This document shows positions 1-7,687 of a stretch of DNA of 13,530 bases, in pieces. The stretch is from JACDAN01 sp036380355. GTDB taxonomy: Bacteria; Actinomycetota; Thermoleophilia; Gaiellales; Gaiellaceae. The DNA is taken from positions 1 to 13,530 of the forward strand of contig DASVEW010000096.1 of the NCBI GenBank assembly GCA_036380355.1, written 5' to 3'. Below the pieces are notes generated by a model. That model was not told where the DNA came from and did not search any database. It saw only the letters and a list, made by a program, of their open reading frames with translations. The translations under genes and the position numbers were made by a program. Each line of letters begins with the position of its first letter. The stretch's first letter is position 1.

Positions 1-963
1 GCGCACCGCGTCCTTGCGCATCTGCGCCTCGCGCAGCGCGGCGTCGTCGATCCGCGCGGCGACTCCGTCGATGAACCGCCATTGGAGGACGCTGCGGCGC
101 ACGGCCTCGATCGCGTCCTCCGTGTACGGGTAGAGGTCGAAGCCCAGGCGCTCGCCGTTCGAGCCGTACCCCGCCCGGCGCAGCTCGAGCGCCAGCTCCA
201 GCGTCTCCATGAACGCCGTCGCGCCGACCATGTTGTCGTCGTCGAACGTCCCCCAACCGGAGTTGGCGTGCTGGTGGCCGAGCAGCCCCTCGGCGGCCAG
301 CATCGCCGCGTACTCGCCCAGGCTCTCGCCGTTCATGATCAGGTGCTGCCAGTCCATGTTGACCTTGACGTTCGACAGGCCCTCGGCCCGGAGCTTGTGG
401 ATCACGTGCAGGGTCATCCCGACGTTCCGCATGAGGATCTTCATCGCCGGCTCGGAGTTCTTGTGCTCGAGGAAGAGGAGGACGCCGTGGTCGGCGCAGC
501 GCTGCGCCGCCTCGCCGATTCCCTCGATCAGCCACTGCCAGCTCTCGGCGTACGGCGTCTGGAACGGGTAGTTGTAGCCCTCGATCCCGGGCCAGACGAT
601 GAAGTGCGCGCCGATCGAGCCGGCGAGGTCGGCGGCGGCGACGGTGCGGCGGCGGGCCTCCGCGCGGGTCTCGGGATCGGGCGAGACGAGGCCGCCGCGG
701 CCGAACCGGGGATCGAGATGCAGGCCGCTCGCGAGGGCGTAGATGTCATGGCCCCCGAGCGCCTCGCGGATCGCGTCCAGGTTCTCCTCGTCGAGCTCGC
801 CGGGATAGTGGAACTCGTAGCCGTCGATCAGGTCGCCGAGCCCCTCGACGGCGCGACGCACGCGCTCGACGGTCGACTTGCCGGCCCATTCCGGCTGGTA
901 GCCCGCGGGCACGAACCGGGTCACCATCTGCCCCAACGCCCAGATCCCGAGGCTCGTCTTCAT
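1..963 (-). CDS. Xylose-isomerase-like TIM-barrel sugar isomerase/epimerase (3' end outside window)
   Basis: The frame is open from an ATG at 963 to the left edge and gives 321 residues with no stop, so the C-terminus is missing. The active-site pattern matches the xylose isomerase superfamily. EHKNSEP (E166, K168) parallels the EPKPNEP motif of XylA. NMDWQH (D204, H207) parallels the second metal-ligand pair. HQHAN followed by FDDD (H232, D241, D243) parallels HIDLN...YDQD, and FDLYPYTED (D276) parallels the last metal aspartate. It is therefore probably a metal-dependent, cytoplasmic ketose/aldose isomerase or epimerase. The ATG overlaps the TGA of the upstream oxidoreductase as ATGA, so translation is likely coupled. 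The neighbouring XylFGH-like transporter suggests a pentose or related sugar. The exact substrate cannot be read from the sequence, and overall similarity to classical XylA looks limited to these motifs. Confidence 0.85.
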   Translation of the reverse strand, partial: MKTSLGIWALGQMVTRFVPAGYQPEWAGKSTVERVRRAVEGLGDLIDGYEFHYPGELDEENLDAIREALGGHDIYALASGLHLDPRFGRGGLVSPDPETRAEARRRTVAAADLAGSIGAHFIVWPGIEGYNYPFQTPYAESWQWLIEGIGEAAQRCADHGVLLFLEHKNSEPAMKILMRNVGMTLHVIHKLRAEGLSNVKVNMDWQHLIMNGESLGEYAAMLAAEGLLGHQHANSGWGTFDDDNMVGATAFMETLELALELRRAGYGSNGERLGFDLYPYTEDAIEAVRRSVLQWRFIDGVAARIDDAALREAQMRKDAVR

Positions 964-2051
964 CTCGACCGCACCGCCTCCCTCCCGCCGCTCACCGCCG
1001 AGCGGAGGATCGCCTCGACCACCTCGTCACAGCGGTAGCCGTCCTCGAACGTCGCCCCGTGGGGCGCGACGCCGTGCTCGCCGGAGATCGCTTCGAGCAT
1101 GTGCGCGAGCTCGTGGACGAAGGTGTCGCCCCAGCCGACGATGTGGCCGGGCGGCCACCAGAAGCGCATGTACGGATGCTCCGGCTCGGTGACGAGCACA
1201 CGCCGGAACCCCTGCGCGTCCGCCACGTCCAGCTCGTTCAGCCGCTCGACGTCGAACACCGCCGAACCCTTCGTCCCGTTGACCTCGAAGGCGTTCGAAT
1301 TGATCCGCCCGCGCGCGAGCCGCGAAGCCTCGAGCGTGCCGGCGACGCCGTTCTCGAACTCGACGGTGGCGACGAAGTGATCGTCCACCTGCCGCCCGGG
1401 GACAAGCGTCCGGACGGACGCGGAGACGCTCGAGATCTCGCCGACCAGATACCGCGCCAGGTCGATGATGTGCGTCCCGAGATCGCCCAGCGCCCCGGTG
1501 CCCGCCTGGGCCGGATCGAAGCGCCAGACGCTCTCGTCGGCGTCCCAGCCCCACGACTGGAGATAGCGGGCGCGGAAGTGGACGACTTCGCCGAGCTCGC
1601 CGGCGTCGAGCAGCTCGCGAACCAGCCGGACGGCGGGCACGAAGCGGTAGTTGAAGCCGCACATGTGCACGACGCCGGCCTGCTCGGCCTCCTGCCACAT
1701 CCGGTGCGACTCCTCGGCCGAGAGCCCGAGCGGCTTCTCGCAGAGGACGTGCTTGCCGTTACGCACGGCCTCGATGCACGGCTCTGCGTGAATCGCGTTC
1801 GGCCCGCCGTTGTCGAACAACTGGACGCGGTCGTCGGTCACCTGCTCGCGCCAGTCGGTGACGGCCTCGGCCCAGCCCCACCGCTCGCGGGCCGCTTCGA
1901 CCGCCTCCCGGTTGCGGCCGGAGACCGAGACGAGCTCCGGCCGGAGTGGGACCTCGAGGTGCCGCAGCGCCTGCAGCGCGCGCGAGTGGGCCTTGCCCAT
2001 GAAGGCGTAGCCGAGCATCGCGACGCCGATCGGCTGCGCCGGCGAGCTCAC
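960..2051 (-). CDS. Gfo/Idh/MocA-family NAD(P)-dependent oxidoreductase
   Basis: This 363-residue protein is of normal family length. The N-terminus (IGVAMLGYAFMGKAHS, about 8-23) is the Rossmann dinucleotide-binding turn, with GYAFMG in place of GxGxxG. CEKPLGL places the conserved lysine at K106, and GDLGTHIIDLARYL (about 189-202) is the family's active-site H/D motif (H194, D197). The family oxidises or reduces a sugar or cyclitol hydroxyl with NAD(P), and there is no signal peptide, so it acts in the cytoplasm. I chose the GTG at 2051 because it overlaps the haloperoxidase TGA as GTGA, has GAGGG six bases upstream, and leaves a standard N-terminus. A longer open frame reaching to about 2666 is antisense-type shadow. 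Pairing with an isomerase-like TIM barrel is typical of inositol, keto-sugar and related catabolic pathways. The substrate is unknown. Confidence 0.9.
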   Translation of the reverse strand: MSSPAQPIGVAMLGYAFMGKAHSRALQALRHLEVPLRPELVSVSGRNREAVEAARERWGWAEAVTDWREQVTDDRVQLFDNGGPNAIHAEPCIEAVRNGKHVLCEKPLGLSAEESHRMWQEAEQAGVVHMCGFNYRFVPAVRLVRELLDAGELGEVVHFRARYLQSWGWDADESVWRFDPAQAGTGALGDLGTHIIDLARYLVGEISSVSASVRTLVPGRQVDDHFVATVEFENGVAGTLEASRLARGRINSNAFEVNGTKGSAVFDVERLNELDVADAQGFRRVLVTEPEHPYMRFWWPPGHIVGWGDTFVHELAHMLEAISGEHGVAPHGATFEDGYRCDEVVEAILRSAVSGGREAVRSR

Positions 2052-3811
2052 GCTGCGCCCTCGAAGTGACGCTGTGCGCGCTCCCACGCCGCCTTGCCGC
2101 ACTGGGCGCCGACCCGGCGGCCCGCGAAGTCGTCCGGCGGAACGTGGATGCCCATCCAGAGCCGCGACGTGCCCGCGGCGTCCGCCGCGTCGAAGTACGT
2201 CGCCCACTGGAGCGTGACGTCGCGGCTCGGCCCCTGCTCGATCTTCAGGGCCCCGCGCGGGACCGGGACCTCGTACAGGCCCCCGGGGAAGAACGAGCTG
2301 CCGGTGAACGCCGTCAACACCTCCGCGGCCGCGCGGCTGAAGGTGCTGTGGCCGGAGACGTAGCCCGCGAACGCCGGCGTTACGAACGTCGGCAGCTGGT
2401 AGGGCACCCAGTCGACGGCGCGGACCCAGCGCACACCGCTCGCCTGGCTCGCTGGATCCTTGGGGAAGCCGGCCCAGGCACGGACGAACGTCTCGCCGCG
2501 GCGCCGCTCGACGACGCCGCTGACCGTGGGGAGCAAGTTCCTCGCGCCGAGGTAGCGGATCATCGAGATCGGCCGCGCCGAGTCGTAGTGCCCCTTGAGG
2601 CCCCAGGCGCCCACCGCGGCGTCGTGCACGGCGCCGTTCAGGGCGAGGTACAGCTTGACGTCCCACTCGAGACGGTCGACCTGGCGCCCCCGCCCGCCGA
2701 TCCTGTGCGCGAGCCCGTTCGAGTCTGAGACCTCGTTGGCGACGGAGTTCCAGTGGCCCGGCGGCGTCTCGGAGCGCGGGCCGTCCGCCCAGTACTCCGC
2801 GAGCGCGCGGGCGTAGTCGCCGCGGGCGACGACGTTCGGCGCGTACGGCTTCCCCGTCGCGGGATTGACGCCGTGCCCGTGGCCGTCGTTCGCGCCGAGC
2901 GAGTTCCCGCCCCGCGCGCCGGGCCCGATGTCGATCGACACACCGTCGCGAGGATCGAGGTCGGCGCTGTGGCGGATGACGGCGAGCGCGTCGCGCTTGT
3001 ACGCGCGGCCGTGGGAGGCATCGAGCCGCGGCGGCGGCCCCGGGTCGATCGGGACGCCGGCGTCGGACGCCGGCAGCGCGAAGCCCGCGACGTGGCCCCA
3101 GTGCGGCCCGACGAAGGACTGCACGCTTCCGGGCTGCGGGATGCCGTTCTGCGCGACGATGCGCGCGAGCGCGAGGGGCTGCCAGGTGCTCGGGTCGCGC
3201 ATCTTCGTCCCGGGCTCCGACACGACGAGAGGCGGGTTCGCCGGGTTGTACGCCGGCTCCGCGTAGCGGAGCGTCTCGTTGGCGCCGTCCTCGCGCCCCC
3301 GACGGATGTAGGCAGCCGCGATGCGGTTGCCGAAGGCCGCGGGCGAGTCACCCTCGGTCTCCACGTAGTCAATGCGGTAGCAGAGACCCTCGAGCGTGGC
3401 CACGAGCTCGTCGAACGTCTCCTGGAGCCCGGAGGCGTACGAGTAGCGGTGGAGAAGGAGGCGGTAGGCGGCGAAGCTCAGCGCGGTCTCGCGCGCCGCC
3501 TGCACGTCGTCCGCGTCGAGCTTCTCGCGCACGAGCCAGCCGTCGGCCTGCGAGCCGTAGGCGGCCCACGCGTCCCACATGGCCGCGGAGACGTGGAAGA
3601 GGTTCCGTGCGTGGACCGTCGGCGCCGGCGTGTCCCGCTCGATCGCGTGGAGCAGCGCCTCGTTCCAGACGCGCGCAACGGAGCGGCCGCTGCGATCGCG
3701 CGGCTTGCAGTCGTCACGGACGTAGGCGGTCTCCGACGCACCGCCGCCGCCGAACGAGCAGGCCGCCGTCGCGAGGGCGACCAGCAGCAGGAGCGCGGCC
3801 AAGTGCTTCAC
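2048..3811 (-). CDS. Exported vanadium-dependent haloperoxidase family protein (PAP2 fold)
   Basis: This 587-residue protein starts at a GTG (3811) that overlaps the upstream stop as GTGA, with GAGG four bases upstream. The signal sequence (MKHLAALLLLVALATAACS) ends in a lipobox-like AAC, so it is probably a lipoprotein anchored at C18 outside the membrane. The C-terminal third carries the complete vanadate-binding signature. KGHYDSARP gives K406 and R413, VSGHSTF gives S486, G487 and H488, and SRLWMGIHVPPD gives R550 and H556. These correspond to K353, R360, S402-H404, R490 and H496 of Curvularia inaequalis chloroperoxidase. F481 aligns with that enzyme's F397. Known members use H2O2 to oxidise halide, and relatives with the same fold are phosphatases. 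With the whole signature intact, peroxidase activity is plausible but not proven. The preceding ~380 residues are helical, as in other bacterial members. Confidence 0.9.
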   Translation of the reverse strand: MKHLAALLLLVALATAACSFGGGGASETAYVRDDCKPRDRSGRSVARVWNEALLHAIERDTPAPTVHARNLFHVSAAMWDAWAAYGSQADGWLVREKLDADDVQAARETALSFAAYRLLLHRYSYASGLQETFDELVATLEGLCYRIDYVETEGDSPAAFGNRIAAAYIRRGREDGANETLRYAEPAYNPANPPLVVSEPGTKMRDPSTWQPLALARIVAQNGIPQPGSVQSFVGPHWGHVAGFALPASDAGVPIDPGPPPRLDASHGRAYKRDALAVIRHSADLDPRDGVSIDIGPGARGGNSLGANDGHGHGVNPATGKPYAPNVVARGDYARALAEYWADGPRSETPPGHWNSVANEVSDSNGLAHRIGGRGRQVDRLEWDVKLYLALNGAVHDAAVGAWGLKGHYDSARPISMIRYLGARNLLPTVSGVVERRRGETFVRAWAGFPKDPASQASGVRWVRAVDWVPYQLPTFVTPAFAGYVSGHSTFSRAAAEVLTAFTGSSFFPGGLYEVPVPRGALKIEQGPSRDVTLQWATYFDAADAAGTSRLWMGIHVPPDDFAGRRVGAQCGKAAWERAQRHFEGAA

Positions 3812-5530
3812 GGCGCCTCGACCTCGAGGATCCGGTTCGCCTCGACATCCCGGAGGACCGTTTCGTCGCCACCGGGCCAGCGGACGCGGAGCTCCCGCAC
3901 GACGCTCGCGTCGCCGAGCCCAAAGTGGAGGCGTGGGTCCTCCGAGGACAGGTAGCTGCCGCCTGCGGCGAGCACCCGCCGCAGCTCCCGCCCGTCCGGC
4001 AGCGTCGCGGTCACTTCGGCGCCCGGCGGCGACCCTTCCAGCGCGACCTGCAGCCAGCGCCCGGCCGCCCCCCGATTCTCCAGCAGGACGAGCGGCCGGC
4101 CGAGCGGAAGGACGGCGACGTCCAGGTCGCCGTCGTTGTCGTAGTCGGCGACGGCGCTCCCTCGGGCGACGAGCCGTCCGACACGGCGCAGGCCTGCGTC
4201 GGCCTCTTCCAGTCGCCCATCGCGCCCTTCGTCCAGGAGGTTGCGGAAGACCTGCAACGGCTCGGCGTCCCGGCGGAGGTCGGTGACCGGGATGTGGCCG
4301 TTCGCGAGCACGAGGTCGAGATCGGTGTCGTGGTCGAGATCGGCCCAGGAGGCGCCCCAGCCGGTCGAGCGCTCGAGGTCGACCCCGACGTCCGCGCGAA
4401 CGTCCGCGAAGGACGGGTCGTTCGGGTCCGGCGGATTCGACCGGTAGAGCGCGTGGCCCTGGCCCCGCGAGTTGGAGACGAAGACGTCGGACCGGCCGTC
4501 CGCGTCCCAGTCGCCGACCGCCAAGCCCATCCCCGCGCCCGGGTCGGCGACGCCGGCTGCGGCCGCCCGCTCCTCGAACCGGAACCCGAGACCGGCCGGG
4601 TCGGCGGCCGCACCGCCTGGCCAGGGGACGTTCTCGTAGAGGCGGTTCGGATTCGTGTCGTTCGCAAGGTGAACGTCGAGGTCGCCGTCGCGCTCGAAGT
4701 CGGCGAGGACGACGCCGAGGCCGTAGGCGAAGCGCACGACCTCGAGGCCGGCCTCACGGCCGACCTCACGGAACCTGCGATCGCCCTCGTTCAGGAACAG
4801 GAGATCCCGCCGGCCGGCGTGGGTGTTCGGGAACCCGAGCTCGGCCTCCGGGATCCGCGTTGCCTCGTCGACGTAGCCGCTGACGACGAGATCGGGCCAG
4901 CCGTTCCCGTCCAGGTCGCCTGCGGCGGCGCCCGTGTGCCATCCGAAGACGCGGACGCCCGTCTCCTCGTCCGCCTCCGCGAACTCGTCACCGTCGTTCC
5001 ACAGCAGCGTGCTCCGGTCGGCCCCGGTCACGTAGAGGTCGGTGTGACCGTCGAGGTCGAAATCGGCCGCGACACACCCCTGGCCCCTGAGGGCCACGCC
5101 GGCGCCCGTCTCCTCCGTCACGTCGGTGAACCGGCCCTCGCGGTTTCGGAAGAGGCGCGTCGTGGGCAGCCCGCCGCGCGCCTCCCACTCGTCGCGCTCG
5201 TTCCGCGAGTGGCCGTTCACGACGAAGAGGTCGAGCCAGCCGTCGCCGTCGTAGTCGAGCCAGCAGAGCCCGCCGCCGGTCATCGCGGCCGCATCAGGAG
5301 ACTCGTCCCAGCGGAAGGCGCCGTGCCGGAAGCGGAGACCGACCTCGCCGGCGACGTCGACGAAGGAGAGTTGCCCGGACGCCGCCGGCCTGGGCTGAGT
5401 CGCCGGCTCGGGTGAGGACTGTGTGCCGCACGCGGAGACCGAGCCGACGAGCGTGGCCGCAGCCGCGAGCAGGATCAGGCCGCGGGAGGCGACCTTAGAG
5501 GCTCCAACATCGTGACGGCATAAGGTTCAT
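3808..5530 (-). CDS. FG-GAP/VCBS repeat lipoprotein with ASPIC/UnbV C-terminal domain (CRTAC1-like), with a frame break near its N-terminus
   Basis: The uninterrupted frame runs from codon AAG at 5496 to the TGA at 3810-3808 (562 residues). It holds seven Asp-rich calcium-binding FG-GAP/VCBS repeats, such as DYDGDGWLDL, DFDLDGHTDL, DLDGNGWPDL, DWDADGRSDV and DYDNDGDLDV, consistent with a seven-bladed propeller. An ASPIC/UnbV domain follows, with LHFGLG and VRWPGG. The first ATG in this frame (5283) is not credible. The codons before it encode a lipoprotein signal (GLILLAAAATLVGSVSAC) and the usual propeller opening (SFVDVAGEVGLRFRHG), but contain no ATG, GTG or TTG. An ATG at 5530, 15 bases past the permease stop and ten bases after AAGAGG, opens an 11-codon frame ending CTC TAA at 5500-5495. 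Skipping one base there joins it to the lipoprotein frame. An exported calcium-binding scaffold or partner of the next gene product is likely. No enzymatic role is known. Confidence 0.85.
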
Positions 5531-5545
5531 TGTGTCCGAGCCTCT
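5497..5545. repeat. Inverted repeat at the permease/propeller-lipoprotein junction
   Basis: AGAGGCT at 5497-5503 is matched by AGCCTCT at 5539-5545, with 35 bases between. The right arm runs into the permease stop codon (5547-5545). The left arm lies at the frame break of the lipoprotein gene. It could form a hairpin that affects initiation at 5530, or be chance in GC-rich DNA. Confidence 0.3.
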
Positions 5546-6813
5546 TAAACGCCTCCGCGCGCAGCGCGCCGCCGCTTCGAGACAGCGTCCACGAGCACGG
5601 CGCCGAGAAGCACGAGCCCGGTGATCACGAACTTCGTCCCGGACGCGAGCCCCATCAAGTCCATCCCGTTCTGGATCGAGGCGATGACGAGGGCACCGAG
5701 GAGCGCCGCGATCACCCGGCCCGTCCCGCCGAAGAGGCTCGTGCCGCCGATCACCGCCGCGGCGATGACGAGCAGGAGAAGGTTTCCGCTGCCCGTGTTC
5801 GTGGCGACGGACCGGAGACGGGACGCGAGCATGATTCCGCCGACGCCCGCCATGAAGCCGCTGATCATGAAGACCTGGATGCGGACGCGGTCGACGTTGA
5901 TCCCGGCCCGTCGCGCCGCCTCCGCGCTGCCACCCACGGCGTAAACGTGGCGCCCGAACCGTGTCCGGCTCGCGACGAACGACCAGAAGACGAGCAGGAT
6001 GCCGAGGATGAGAATGACCTTCGGCACGCCGCGGTCCTGGTTCAGGTACCAGACGGCCGCGAAGGTCACCGCCGCGAGGCCGACCGTCTGGAGCACGATC
6101 AGCGACGTCGGCTTCCCGGCGAGGCTGCGGGCTCGGCGCGCAATTGCCGTCCGCAGCTGGAGAGCTGCGTACGCCACCACGACCGCGACGGCGAGGATCC
6201 AGCCCCAGAGTTCGCTGAGGAAGTCGTTGGCGATCCCGACCACGGTCGCGTCCTGGATCCGGATTGTTCCCGCGGTCGAGTACTGCGTCGTCAGGATGAG
6301 CACGACGCCGGACCAGATCAGGAAGCCGGCGAGTGTCACGACGAACGACGGCACGCCGGCCTTCGTGATCACGAGCGCGTGCAGCAGCCCGATCGTCGTC
6401 GTGCACAGGAGTGCCACGGCGATCGCCGCCCACCACGGCCAGCCCGGGTCGTCCGGGCGAAGGAGGAGCGTCATGACGACGGCGCCCACGGCGCTGACGA
6501 AGGCGACGGAGAGGTCGATCTCGCCGATCAGGAGGACGAAGACGACCCCGATCGCCATCGTCGCGACCGCGGCCATCTGCAGGAGCAGGTTGGTGAAGTT
6601 CCGCTCCGTGAAGAAGTTCTCCTCGAGAAGCCCGAACGTCAGGACGATCAGGGCGAGGCCGATGATGATCGGGAGCGTCCCGAGGTCGCCCGCCCGCACC
6701 CCCTGCCACCACAGGCGCACGTAGCCGGAGATCGTTTCCGACTCGTGCCGCTCGTCGACCGGCGCGCCTCCCGGGACGCGCCCGACAGGCGCGGCGGTCG
6801 GGTCTGCGCTCAT
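5545..6813 (-). CDS. Sugar ABC transporter permease, XylH/RbsC type
   Basis: This 422-residue integral membrane protein belongs to the branched-chain amino acid/ribose permease family. It has a cytoplasmic N-terminal tail of about 45 residues, then about ten hydrophobic segments. The family signature GEIDLSVAFVSAVGAVV lies at about 97-113. FGRHVYAVGGSAEAARRAGI, the cytoplasmic loop that contacts the ATPase, lies in the C-terminal half. The long hydrophobic stretch before that loop resembles the longer XylH layout more than RbsC. I chose the ATG at 6813 because it overlaps the ATPase stop as ATGA and has GAGG seven bases upstream. A longer open frame to 7140 is only shadow of the ATPase gene. 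It probably forms a homodimeric channel that imports a pentose or similar sugar delivered by the binding protein. Confidence 0.92.
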   Translation of the reverse strand: MSADPTAAPVGRVPGGAPVDERHESETISGYVRLWWQGVRAGDLGTLPIIIGLALIVLTFGLLEENFFTERNFTNLLLQMAAVATMAIGVVFVLLIGEIDLSVAFVSAVGAVVMTLLLRPDDPGWPWWAAIAVALLCTTTIGLLHALVITKAGVPSFVVTLAGFLIWSGVVLILTTQYSTAGTIRIQDATVVGIANDFLSELWGWILAVAVVVAYAALQLRTAIARRARSLAGKPTSLIVLQTVGLAAVTFAAVWYLNQDRGVPKVILILGILLVFWSFVASRTRFGRHVYAVGGSAEAARRAGINVDRVRIQVFMISGFMAGVGGIMLASRLRSVATNTGSGNLLLLVIAAAVIGGTSLFGGTGRVIAALLGALVIASIQNGMDLMGLASGTKFVITGLVLLGAVLVDAVSKRRRAARGGV

Positions 6814-7622
6814 GCTTCGACCTCGGCGCCCGCCTCGACGGGCGCCTCGGCCGCGGCGCTCGGATCCATTCCCGGCACCTGGTCGAGCGTCCCGGCGGTG
6901 ATTGCGTGTACGACCTCCTGCTGGGTCGTCTTCTCGCGCTCGAAGAGCGCGACCCGCTGACCGAGACGAAGGACGGTGATCCGGTCGGCGACCTCGAACA
7001 CGTCGTGCAGGTTGTGCGTGACGATCACCACGGCGAGATCCCGCTCGGCCAGGCGCCGGACGAGGTTCAGCACCTGACGTGTCTGCGCCACGCCGAGCGC
7101 GGCGGTCGGCTCGTCGAGGATGACGACGCGGGAGTTCCACATCACCGCCTTCGCCACGGCAACCGACTGCCGCTGTCCGCCAGAAAGGCCGGCGACCGTC
7201 TGGCGCACGGACTTGAGCGTCGTGACCGACAGCCCGTCGAGCGTCTCGCGTGCCGTCCGCTCCATCGACGACTCGTCGAGGACGACGGACCCGAGGGTCC
7301 GCTCCCGTCCGAGGAACATGTTCGCGACGACGTCGAGGTTGTCGGCCAGGGCAAGGTCCTGGTACACGACCTCGATCCCGCGCCTTGCGGCGTCCCGCGG
7401 GCCGTGTATGACCACGCGCTTGCCGTCGAACAGAACCTCGCCCTCATCGAACGGATAGATGCCTGCGATGCCCTTGATGAGCGTCGACTTGCCGGCCCCG
7501 TTGTCGCCGACGAGGGCCATCACCTCGCCGGTGCGCATCTCGAAGTCGACCCGGTAGAGCGCCTGCACGGCGCCGAACGCCTTGGAGACCTTTCTGCACT
7601 CCAGGAGCGGGGTGTCGGCCAT
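6810..7622 (-). CDS. Sugar ABC transporter ATP-binding protein (single nucleotide-binding domain)
   Basis: This 270-residue ATPase carries every catalytic motif of an ABC nucleotide-binding domain. Walker A is GDNGAGKST at 39-47, the Q-loop is VVYQD (Q88), and the signature is LSGGQRQ at about 146-152. Walker B is VVILDEP (D170, E171) and the switch histidine is THN (H203). The ATG at 7622 has AGGAG five bases upstream. RbsA and XylG in enteric bacteria have two fused domains and about 500 residues. This one has a single domain, as in FrcA-type and many actinobacterial sugar importers, so it must work as a homodimer. The C-terminus ends in an Ala/Glu-rich tail of about 20 residues. It lies 65 bases downstream of the binding-protein gene and overlaps the permease by 4 bases. 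Confidence 0.93.
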   Translation of the reverse strand: MADTPLLECRKVSKAFGAVQALYRVDFEMRTGEVMALVGDNGAGKSTLIKGIAGIYPFDEGEVLFDGKRVVIHGPRDAARRGIEVVYQDLALADNLDVVANMFLGRERTLGSVVLDESSMERTARETLDGLSVTTLKSVRQTVAGLSGGQRQSVAVAKAVMWNSRVVILDEPTAALGVAQTRQVLNLVRRLAERDLAVVIVTHNLHDVFEVADRITVLRLGQRVALFEREKTTQQEVVHAITAGTLDQVPGMDPSAAAEAPVEAGAEVEA

Positions 7623-7644
7623 GGGCTCTCCTGTCCGAGGTTCG

Positions 7645-7679
7645 GCCGGGAGGGACGCCGCGGGGGCGGCCCTCCCGGC
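7645..7679 (-). other. Intercistronic hairpin between binding-protein and ATPase genes
   Basis: GCCGGGAGGG at 7645-7654 and CCCTCCCGGC at 7670-7679 form a perfect ten-pair GC-rich stem around a 15-base loop. It occupies most of the 65-base gap. No T-run follows in the direction of transcription. By analogy with other sugar-transport operons, it could protect the 3' end of the binding-protein message or partly stop transcription, giving more binding protein than membrane components. Confidence 0.65.
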
Positions 7680-7687
7680 TCACTTCG

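Noticed and set aside
82..1038. Long plus-strand open frame opposite the isomerase gene
   Set aside because: It is antisense to a clear enzyme with conserved metal ligands and encodes Arg/Val/Leu-rich sequence without motifs, as expected of GC-rich shadow frames.
5281..5283. ATG at 5283 as the start of the propeller lipoprotein
   Set aside because: It would discard a lipoprotein signal and the conserved first strand of the propeller, both encoded in the same frame upstream.
3607..5415. 602-codon plus-strand open frame opposite the propeller gene
   Set aside because: The minus strand encodes seven clear FG-GAP repeats. The plus-strand product is low-complexity and matches nothing recognisable.
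5530..6960. 476-codon plus-strand open frame opposite the permease
   Set aside because: The product is charged and His/Asp/Arg-rich, the mirror of hydrophobic codons in the permease.
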